Part shown: one piece after another, positions 27,134-34,145 of the stretch | Numbering within the stretch: the first letter of the stretch is position 1 | Layout of the letters: each line of letters starts with the position of its first letter | Assembly: GCF_012290005.1 (NCBI RefSeq) | Contig: NZ_JAAXMS010000002.1 | Span: 434,001 to 498,000 of the forward strand | Source: Crateriforma spongiae | Lineage (GTDB): Bacteria > Planctomycetota > Planctomycetia > Pirellulales > Pirellulaceae | DNA length: 64,000 bases | Direction: 5' to 3' | Notes under the pieces: model-generated | The model's database searches: none | The model's input: the letters and a program-made list of their open reading frames with translations, nothing else | What the model was told of the DNA's origin: nothing | Program-made: the position numbers and the translations under genes

Positions 27134-28645
27134 TCAAGGATTCATCCGCAACAGACCGATCAATGCGTCGGTCAAACCGCTGACCGGCGACGCCGGTTCG
27201 GCATACGCCCACATGTTGCGAACCAAATCCGTTGCGATCATGCCGCAAAGGGCCAAGGTACAGGCCAGTCCCGCCAAGCAGGCGACCTGCCACATGGTGA
27301 ACGGAATTTCCGGTGCAGCCGATACTGTCCCCGCAGCCGGGGCGACCACGTCATCGGTGTCCAGCGACATCGCATCGGCGTCACCCAGTGCGACGGGCTC
27401 TTCGACCACGCCGGCGTCTTCGGCAAATGCGTCATCTCCGCCAAATCCGCCGTCGCCGAAATCCACCGCGTCGGCGACTTCGCTTTCTTCAACCTCGATG
27501 ACCTGCGAACCGCTGTCTTCGTCGGTTTCCAAACCGATGCCTGAGGGCGAAAGTTGAAATTCTTCATCGGCCTGGAAATCCACGGCCGAACCGGCGTCGT
27601 CCGACGCTCCGCTGCCACTGCCGCTGCCGATCTCGGCGCCCAAATCCAAAGCGCTGATGCTGCTGCCGGCCAAATCCAGAGGCTCGCTTTCCAGGGACAA
27701 TCCGCTGTCCGACGGGCTCATTAGATTGATGCCGCTGTCGCCCGCGACGGAAATGTCGCTGCCGGCACTGTCGATCACCAGATCATCGTCATCATCGGCG
27801 ATGACCAAGTCGTCGTCGTCGGCCAAAGCATCGTCGCTGGGTATTCCGGATCCCGACCCGACATCGCTGCCGGTCACCAACCCGCTGCCCAGCCCGGAAA
27901 TCAACCCGCTGCCGGCCTGTTCGGCACTCAATAGATCCAGTTCACTCAACACGTCGGCGCCACTGTCACTGGCAGCCTTTTGTGAGGCGTCCTCCAGATC
28001 AGACATCAATTCCAAACTGCTGGTCCCCGAAGATGCCGGCTTGTCGTCGTCCAAGATGTCCAGATCGCTGTCTTCGCTGGCGATGATCGCTTCGGCACTG
28101 TCTTCTTCCAGGTCCAAATCCAGCAAGCTGCTTTCGCCCGATTTCTTTCCCGAGGTTTCGGGCGTGTCTGCCGCCGCCAATTCAAGTTCCGCTGAATCGT
28201 GGTCGACAGCGGGGCCATCCAACTGCAGATCCGAATCATCCACGTCCAACAATTCCGGCCCCGATCCGGTCCCGGTGTCCGCAGGCGACTTTGCTTGGAC
28301 GTCGCTGCCACCAGCCACCAAAGCCACGTCGCTGTCTTCGGATTCTTGGGGGCTGACGGTCAGATTAACGTCGCTGCCCTCTTCGCCGGCTTGGTCGCCA
28401 CCAATAACGCTGCCGTGCTTGGATCCCAAGGACGATCCGCTGCCGCCCTCGTCATACAGGATTCCGGATCCCATGCCCGAATCGGCCAAATCGTCGGCCA
28501 ACCGATCGATTTCGGTATCGGGGAATTTCCAGCTGGCGCCGTCACGAAATCCCCGAACCTGTCCTTGGCTGCGTAGTTCGACTAACCGCTCGGCGGGGAT
28601 CCCTAGTTTTGCGGCGGCTTCCTCGAGTGACAGATAGTTGGCCAT
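27134..28645 (-). CDS. HTH (excisionase-type) protein with acidic Gly/Ser-rich region and C-terminal TM anchor
   Basis: 503 residues. Residues 1-55 form an excisionase/MerR-like helix-turn-helix (SLEEAAAKLGIPAERLVELRSQGQVRGF...WKFPDTEIDRLADDL). Residues of about 60-440 are strongly acidic and low in complexity, with recurring GSG/SDIS-like units and near-repeats of DDDLVI. The last 57 residues contain one hydrophobic segment at about 448-472 (MWQVACLAGLACTLALCGMIA). The DNA-binding domain would therefore face the cytoplasm while tethered to the membrane. It could also be a protein-binding rather than DNA-binding HTH. Proteins of this layout recur in planctomycetes, but no function is known to me. 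It is followed by an exported lipoprotein gene on the same strand. Confidence 0.66.
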   Translation of the reverse strand: MANYLSLEEAAAKLGIPAERLVELRSQGQVRGFRDGASWKFPDTEIDRLADDLADSGMGSGILYDEGGSGSSLGSKHGSVIGGDQAGEEGSDVNLTVSPQESEDSDVALVAGGSDVQAKSPADTGTGSGPELLDVDDSDLQLDGPAVDHDSAELELAAADTPETSGKKSGESSLLDLDLEEDSAEAIIASEDSDLDILDDDKPASSGTSSLELMSDLEDASQKAASDSGADVLSELDLLSAEQAGSGLISGLGSGLVTGSDVGSGSGIPSDDALADDDDLVIADDDDDLVIDSAGSDISVAGDSGINLMSPSDSGLSLESEPLDLAGSSISALDLGAEIGSGSGSGASDDAGSAVDFQADEEFQLSPSGIGLETDEDSGSQVIEVEESEVADAVDFGDGGFGGDDAFAEDAGVVEEPVALGDADAMSLDTDDVVAPAAGTVSAAPEIPFTMWQVACLAGLACTLALCGMIATDLVRNMWAYAEPASPVSGLTDALIGLLRMNP

Positions 28646-28872
28646 GCGTCGACGTGGCTCCGATTAGGCGGGGCAGCTTGGGTGCGTTGGAAAAGTTTGG
28701 GATGTTGGGTTCCCATTCGCTCCGCTCCGCCGATCCGATCACCGTGTTCCCATGGACCGGCCCGAATTTTCGGTCGGCCTGTTCCACCGGTTCATCGCGG
28801 TCCCGCCACCAGACGGGTCTCTTTCCCCGAGGGCCGACAACCGTCATGGCCACCGGCGAAACCGGTCGGGAC

Positions 28873-29502
28873 TTAAGAACCGCTGCCGGAACGGTTTTGG
28901 CGTTCCATCTGCCGAATCTCGTCGGGCAAAGGCGATGTGGCGTTCAGCTGAAGCGAAAAGTCCGCGTCGATCGGTCGGCTACTGCGCAACCAAATCTTCC
29001 CAGACGAATCCACATGATACACGGCCATCCAAGATTTTCCCGTATGAAGTACCGTGATTGTCTGACTTCCCGATCCGTCCCCGTGTGAAAAACCGATAAA
29101 GTCGCCCGATGCGGCGACGCGTTGGATGGGCGAAGCTGCCTGACCCCCTCCCGCGGGCGGAATTGGCGGCATCATCTTGCCGACCGGAATGCCCGCCGGG
29201 CCGCCGCCGGAATCGATCGTTCCGGCGTGTGTGGAAGCCCCGAAGGAAGCGGGCAAGTCGCCGCCCCCCGCCCAACCGGAGGCCCCCGTTTCGATGTCCT
29301 CCAAATCAACAGGATCGGCCGGGGGATCAGCATTCCAGGATGTCGCTGTCGCGCCCGTAGTCTCGGACGGCATGGCGGGGACCGATGCGGAGCGAACATC
29401 CCGGTAACTCGGCGGCTGGCTGGTGGCCCAGGTGTTGACCAAAACGGCCATCAGAATCGCGCCACCCAGGATTTGTGACTTCGGTGTTGGATTCGACATC
29501 AT
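28873..29502 (-). CDS. Small exported protein of unknown function
   Basis: About 209 residues. The start is one of two adjacent ATGs (29502 or 29499). AGGAAGG at 29508-29514 supports either, so the long upstream frame is not used. The N-terminus is a signal-like helix (SQILGGAILMAVLVNTWATS). A Pro/Gly/Ala-rich region follows, then a short C-terminal beta-rich domain (GDFIGFSHGDGSGSQTITVLHTGKSWMAVYHVDSSGKIWLRSSRPI). No family recognised. It lies between the HTH protein gene and the divergent proton-channel operon. Confidence 0.6.
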   Translation of the reverse strand: MMSNPTPKSQILGGAILMAVLVNTWATSQPPSYRDVRSASVPAMPSETTGATATSWNADPPADPVDLEDIETGASGWAGGGDLPASFGASTHAGTIDSGGGPAGIPVGKMMPPIPPAGGGQAASPIQRVAASGDFIGFSHGDGSGSQTITVLHTGKSWMAVYHVDSSGKIWLRSSRPIDADFSLQLNATSPLPDEIRQMERQNRSGSGS

Positions 29503-29507
29503 TTCGA

Positions 29508-29514
29508 CCTTCCT
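29508..29514 (-). promoter_or_regulatory. Ribosome binding site of the small exported protein
   Basis: AGGAAGG on the minus strand, 5 nt before the ATG at 29502 and 8 nt before the ATG at 29499. It is one of the strongest Shine-Dalgarno motifs in the window. Confidence 0.55.
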
Positions 29515-29680
29515 GCTTTGCGTCTGCTTGCCTACCGTCCGTCCGGCCAACTCGGCTTGCATCTGGTAGCAAACTTTAACGATTGGATAAAGCTCACCCG
29601 TCGTAGTGGTCGATCTACCGATTAACTGTGCGAATTGATGCGGGCCGACCCCGTGTCGCGAACAGCAGCCCCCCAAACCC

Positions 29681-29686
29681 AAGGGA
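29681..29686 (+). promoter_or_regulatory. Ribosome binding site deciding the GTG start at 29694
   Basis: AAGGGA lies 7 nt before a GTG codon, the likely start of the MotA/ExbB-like gene. It argues against the upstream GTG at 29628. Confidence 0.5.
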
Positions 29687-29693
29687 TTTCGGC

Positions 29694-31058
29694 GTGAGAA
29701 AGGATTCTCAGGCGTCAGCCGAACAGTACGACAACGATTTGCCCGATTCCCCGGTCGAATCCGGTGGCGTCTTGCCGATCTGCTTTGGCATTTTGGCTGC
29801 CGGCGCGTTTTACGCAGCCGCCTACGTCTTGCCCTGGGCCCCGATCCAGCGGTATTTCCTGGGGCACGCCGTCGCGGTAGCCGCCACGGTTCTGTTTTTC
29901 GTGGCGCTGGCCAGCTTGATCGCCAAAGGGATCCAGGTCCGTGCCCAAACCCGCCGCACGCTGGCCATCCGCGATCTGGACCTCACGCCCGAACTGCCGC
30001 CGGTCGGCCAGGCATCGCCCACCGATCGCTACCGCGACCGCCACGACGTCCGGTTCGTCGCCCAACGGTGGTCGGAAACGTTGGCTGAATTGCCCGAATC
30101 GGTCCGCAACAGTCTGTTGGTGCAACGGCTGCGGGAGGTCCTGCATCGCCAATCGCTGCGAGGCAACGCCGCCCACTTGGCCGATGATTTGCGCGAAGTG
30201 GCCGGACGTGACGCCGACGCATCGCACGATTCATTCGGCCTGGTCCGAATCATCGTATGGGCCATCCCGATGCTGGGATTCTTGGGAACGGTGATCGGGA
30301 TCACCCAAACCCTGGGCGGCCTGGATTTCACCGATGGTGCAGCGGCGGTCGACCGACTGAAGAGTGGTTTGTACGTCGCCTTTGACACCACCGCCTTGGG
30401 GTTGGTCCTGTCGGTCGTTGCGATCTTCTTACAGTTCCCGGTGGAGCGCAGCGAACAACGCTTGCTGGCCACGATCGACAAACGTGTCGGGCCGTTGCTG
30501 TCAGCGCACCTGCCTAGCGAAGCCAAGGAAGGCAACACCACCGATCTGATCGTCAGCCTGTGCGACGGTATTCGAACGGCGGTGGCCCAGTCACTGGCCA
30601 GCCAAACCGATCTGTGGCGTCAAACCATCGATGTCGCCAACGAACATTGGAAAAGTGTTCACGAAACGGACGCGGATCGGTTCGCCGATGCGATCGAAAA
30701 CACGCTATCGCAAACCCTGCGTCGCCACAGCGACTCGATCGCTGGATCACTGCACGCATTCAACAGCGGCAATGAAAAGATGGTCGATCTGCAGCAGGAC
30801 CTGATCTCACATACCGAGAAATTGGCGCTGCTGTATCACCAAACCGACAAGCTACACACCGCCCAAAATGCCTTGGACGCCAACCTGGAACGTCTGGCCA
30901 TGGCCCAGCAACAAATCGACATTGCCGCCGATGCCGACCAGCGTCATGCCGCCATGTCCGATGCCGTTCGCACATTGGCCCGTGCCGTCGACTTTTTGTC
31001 CGCTCGGATGGCTGAACCGGGAACCAAGATTCCTTCGCAAATCGGTCGTGCGGCATGA
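29694..31058 (+). CDS. MotA/TolQ/ExbB-like proton channel protein with coiled-coil tail
   Basis: About 454 residues from the GTG at 29694. Four hydrophobic segments at about 25-48, 57-79, 181-205 and 225-250 match the MotA/ExbB topology. The third carries the family motif (MLGFLGTVIGITQTLGGL) and the fourth the conserved polar/small residues (AFDTTALGLVLSVVAIFL). The remaining 190 or so residues form a helical, probably coiled-coil tail, longer than in TolQ/ExbB and reminiscent of ZorA-type proteins. Such subunits form a ring around two single-span partners and turn proton flow into movement. The stop overlaps the next start (ATGA), so the three genes are coupled. Confidence 0.78.
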   Translation: MRKDSQASAEQYDNDLPDSPVESGGVLPICFGILAAGAFYAAAYVLPWAPIQRYFLGHAVAVAATVLFFVALASLIAKGIQVRAQTRRTLAIRDLDLTPELPPVGQASPTDRYRDRHDVRFVAQRWSETLAELPESVRNSLLVQRLREVLHRQSLRGNAAHLADDLREVAGRDADASHDSFGLVRIIVWAIPMLGFLGTVIGITQTLGGLDFTDGAAAVDRLKSGLYVAFDTTALGLVLSVVAIFLQFPVERSEQRLLATIDKRVGPLLSAHLPSEAKEGNTTDLIVSLCDGIRTAVAQSLASQTDLWRQTIDVANEHWKSVHETDADRFADAIENTLSQTLRRHSDSIAGSLHAFNSGNEKMVDLQQDLISHTEKLALLYHQTDKLHTAQNALDANLERLAMAQQQIDIAADADQRHAAMSDAVRTLARAVDFLSARMAEPGTKIPSQIGRAA

Positions 31059-33079
31059 GTCGGCGAAAACGCAACGCGATTTCGCCCACGCTGTTCCCAT
31101 TTTTAGCCGTGCTGGTTTGCACGCTGGGAACACTGATCCTATTGCTGGCTTTGGTGGCCCGCGAAGCCAAAACGACTGCGCAGCAAAAGCAGGAAACTCC
31201 TGCACCACCGCCGACGCATTCATTGACCGCCAAGGCGGCTTCGCAATTGATCGCCGACGAACAGTTCCGTGCCAAGCAATTGGTTTCGTTTCGTCAAGAA
31301 CAAACCGACGAACTGCAACGCCGCCGAGACGAGCTGACGCATCTGGAAGTGGCCACCGAAGAACTGAAAGACCGTCTGCGCAAACTTCGCGATGAAGTCC
31401 AATTGGCAAGCGAGACGGCGGACGTTGAAGAAATCGCCGAAGAAACGCTGGTCCTTTTGCAAGAAGAAATCGAAGACGAACAGCAGGCCGTTGACGAACT
31501 GAAGGAAGAATTGGAGACCGGACAACCACGCGTCGTCATCGTTCCACACAAGGGTCCCAACGGGACCGACCGCCGTGCGATCTATGTCGAATGCACCGCC
31601 GACGGCGTCACGATTTGGCCCGAAGGCGTCACCATCACTCCGGTGCAAATGGCTGACACCACACGTGACGCGAACCCGTTGGACGCGGCACTTCGTGCGG
31701 TTCGCTATCACGTCGCCCAAAACTACGGTGATGCTGCCCCGCCCTACCCCTTGCTGATCGTTCGGCCCGATGGCACCGAAACGTACGCGTTGGCTCGCAT
31801 GGCGATGCAGGATTGGGACGATCAGTTCGGCTATGAATTGGTTCCCGACGACATCGAATTGGCGTTCCCCGCCCCGGACGCACAGCTGAAGGAAGCGTTG
31901 CAGGTCGCAATCCGACGCACGGTTGCCAGCCAACGGGTTCGCTACGCGGGGCTGGGACGATCCGGCGGCCGAGGTGGCCCGTTGGGCGTTTCTAGATCCG
32001 GTACCGTGGATAACCCATACTTCGGCGGTGGCCCCACCGCCGAATCCGGGGGCGACGGATCCGGACCCAACGGCGGTGGTGGTGATTCCTACGCGGGCAA
32101 CACCAAACCCGCCAAACCATTGCCCGTTTTGTCGGCGGCCGAACTTGACCGCCAAGGCCAGGCCCGCGGCTATCAAGATTTTGCCCACGCCGGTTCGATC
32201 ACCAGCACTTACGACACCCGATCCGATATCGATCGTATTGTCGACAGCATTCCCCGTGACTCGGCCACGATCGCCGATTCGGATTCGGCTGACCTGTTTG
32301 GTGGCCAAGCCTCCGATGGTCGATCCGCCGAACCCAATGGTTCCAGTGCCGCCAAGGATCCGCCGTCGCTAGCACAGAGTGGTGATGACGCCGCCGGGCA
32401 GCCCTTCGATGCTTCCATGGCCTCACTGGGATCGCCCCAGCAAAGCCAATCGCAATCCGACACCGGATCGCCATCCAGCAACGACGCAAGTGACAACTTT
32501 CAGTTGCCCGGCGAATCGGATGTCGCCAGTGCCACCCCGTCAACGATGTCTGGCCAAAACGCCCAAGCCTCAGCGTCACCGGCCGCATCGATGCAGCGTC
32601 CCGGCGCGACGCCATCATCGGAAACTCCCCCCGACCAAGATCCTTCACAACCGGCTTCGCCATCGGTATCGGCCAGCCTTTCGCCCCAACAGTCTCCGGT
32701 GCAACGAATGGGCCGCAACTGGGCCTTGCCCGATGCGATCGCCCAAATGCGGGGAACCGAAGTCGTTCGGCCGATTCCGATGCATTGCTACCACGACCGA
32801 TTCGTGTTGGTCGACACCGTCAATCCGTCGCGTTCACAAACGTTTCGCTTCGCCAACGGCGACATCAACAGCGCGACGATGAAACTGGCCGCGGCGATCC
32901 GTGATCGTGTCGCGACCTGGGGAACATCGCTGCCCGGTGGGCGATGGCAACCACGCCTGGAAGTCCAAGTCATGCCGTACGCGGCCGGCCGCTATGACCA
33001 ACTTCGGACGCTGCTACACGGCAGCGGCGTCGAAGTCCACACGGCCGGGACCTCGAATTCGACGATCGACAAAAGGTAA
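31055..33079 (+). CDS. Single-TM partner protein (MotB/ExbD-like position) lacking the channel Asp
   Basis: 674 residues. One TM helix near the N-terminus (about residues 10-30, FPFLAVLVCTLGTLILLLALVAREA) is followed by a coiled coil at about 60-165. An alpha/beta domain comes next (about 165-300, AIYVECTADGVTIWPEG and YPLLIVRPDGTETYALARM), then about 250 residues of Gly/Ser/Pro/Gln-rich low complexity, then a second alpha/beta domain (about 550-674) ending TLLHGSGVEV. The TM helix has no acidic residue, unlike MotB/ExbD. Position, topology and translational coupling with the MotA/ExbB-like gene make it a stator partner by inference. Function unknown. Confidence 0.68.
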   Translation: MSRRKRNAISPTLFPFLAVLVCTLGTLILLLALVAREAKTTAQQKQETPAPPPTHSLTAKAASQLIADEQFRAKQLVSFRQEQTDELQRRRDELTHLEVATEELKDRLRKLRDEVQLASETADVEEIAEETLVLLQEEIEDEQQAVDELKEELETGQPRVVIVPHKGPNGTDRRAIYVECTADGVTIWPEGVTITPVQMADTTRDANPLDAALRAVRYHVAQNYGDAAPPYPLLIVRPDGTETYALARMAMQDWDDQFGYELVPDDIELAFPAPDAQLKEALQVAIRRTVASQRVRYAGLGRSGGRGGPLGVSRSGTVDNPYFGGGPTAESGGDGSGPNGGGGDSYAGNTKPAKPLPVLSAAELDRQGQARGYQDFAHAGSITSTYDTRSDIDRIVDSIPRDSATIADSDSADLFGGQASDGRSAEPNGSSAAKDPPSLAQSGDDAAGQPFDASMASLGSPQQSQSQSDTGSPSSNDASDNFQLPGESDVASATPSTMSGQNAQASASPAASMQRPGATPSSETPPDQDPSQPASPSVSASLSPQQSPVQRMGRNWALPDAIAQMRGTEVVRPIPMHCYHDRFVLVDTVNPSRSQTFRFANGDINSATMKLAAAIRDRVATWGTSLPGGRWQPRLEVQVMPYAAGRYDQLRTLLHGSGVEVHTAGTSNSTIDKR

Positions 33080-33087
33080 ATCCCATC

Positions 33088-34107
33088 ATGTCGACGAAAC
33101 GACGAAACAGCGGCCCCGAAATGGGACACGATGCCTTCTTGGACATCGTCGCAAACTTGGTGGGAATCCTGATCATCCTGGTGGTCGTTTTGGGAAGCCA
33201 GTCCAAGCAAATATTGGACGAAGCCGACCCCGCTCCGGTGCAAGAGATGGCAACGGATGATCAGATGTCGACGTTGGCCCAGTACGCCATGAAAGCGGCT
33301 TCGGCCCAAGCAGATTCGGATCGTTTGGAAGCATCGATCAAGTTGTACGAAGCCAAACTGGATGCCCAACGACAAAAACGCGGCATGCTTTTGGACTTGG
33401 TTTCCGAAGCGGAATCGGCCTGGGAAGAAATGAAAGACGAACTGGACCAAGCCAAAGTGCAGCAGGCCGCACGCTGGTCCAGTAAACAGAAACTGGAAGC
33501 CCAATTGGCAAGCGTGCGTGGCGAACGCGAACGACTGGAAAATGTCGACACGCCGACGGTACAAATTGCCCACCTGCCAACCCCCATGGCCAAGACGGTT
33601 TTTGGGGATGAGGTCCACTTTCGACTGAAAGGCAACCAGCTATCGGTAATCCCTCTGGATGGCCTGCTGCGTCAATTGGAACGCGATCTAAAACTGGCTT
33701 TCGCCGGCAAACGCGAAGGTCGGCAAAACAGTGTGGTCGGGCCGGTGCGTGGCTATCTATGCCGCTATGAATTTGAAAAGAATCGCGGGCTGACCTCCCG
33801 CGGCGGACGCGTGGCAATGGCGACGGAGATCCGGCCGGTTCGGTTCGTGTTTGAACCCGTCGAAGAACCATTCGGCCAATCCATGGACGTGATTCTATCG
33901 GGACGCAGCCAGTTGGATATCGAACTCGCAGGTCGAGATCCGGCCACCACCACCGTCACGATCTGGGTCTATCCGGACAGCTACCGAGCGTTTCGAAAAC
34001 TGAAAGAGCACCTGTACGCCAAAGGCTTCGCCACGGCCGCACGACCACTGGCTGCCGACCAAAAGATCACCGCCAGCCCCTACGGCAGCCGATCGGCCGC
34101 CCAGTAG
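33088..34107 (+). CDS. Single-TM ExbD/MotB-like partner with conserved membrane Asp
   Basis: 339 residues, starting 8 bp after the previous stop. The N-terminal segment HDAFLDIVANLVGILIILVVVLG places an Asp at the start of the only TM helix, as in ExbD/TolR (LIDVVFLLLIFF) and MotB. A coiled coil covers about 60-150, and a C-terminal alpha/beta domain ends in TIWVYPDSYRAFRKLKEHLYAKGF, which parallels the C-terminal domain of the upstream protein. It would supply the proton-carrying Asp of the channel. There is no OmpA-type peptidoglycan-binding domain, so this is not a standard MotB or ZorB. Confidence 0.68.
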   Translation: MSTKRRNSGPEMGHDAFLDIVANLVGILIILVVVLGSQSKQILDEADPAPVQEMATDDQMSTLAQYAMKAASAQADSDRLEASIKLYEAKLDAQRQKRGMLLDLVSEAESAWEEMKDELDQAKVQQAARWSSKQKLEAQLASVRGERERLENVDTPTVQIAHLPTPMAKTVFGDEVHFRLKGNQLSVIPLDGLLRQLERDLKLAFAGKREGRQNSVVGPVRGYLCRYEFEKNRGLTSRGGRVAMATEIRPVRFVFEPVEEPFGQSMDVILSGRSQLDIELAGRDPATTTVTIWVYPDSYRAFRKLKEHLYAKGFATAARPLAADQKITASPYGSRSAAQ

Positions 34108-34126
34108 CCGGCGTCAGCGGGCCGGC
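34107..34126. terminator. Hairpin between convergent genes
   Basis: A 6-bp GCCGGC inverted repeat with an 8-nt loop begins at the last base of the stop codon and lies in the 38-bp gap between the proton-channel operon and the convergent glycosidase-like gene. No U-tract. It may be a weak bidirectional terminator. Confidence 0.35.
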
Positions 34127-34145
34127 AATATACGATCGTGTGAGA

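Noticed and set aside
27134-28645. Frameshifted or misassembled gene because of low complexity
   Set aside because: A single uninterrupted frame runs from a well-formed HTH to a clear TM segment, and the acidic bias is consistent throughout, so the repetitive middle is probably real.
31220-32308. Minus-strand frame of 362 codons inside the first partner gene
   Set aside because: It mirrors the low-complexity and coiled-coil coding sequence. No start context or homology was recognised.
29694-34107. Zorya (ZorAB) anti-phage defence system
   Set aside because: The MotA-like protein with a coiled-coil tail recalls ZorA, but neither partner has a ZorB-type OmpA/peptidoglycan domain, and no ZorC, ZorD or ZorE-like helicase or nuclease gene lies beside the operon.
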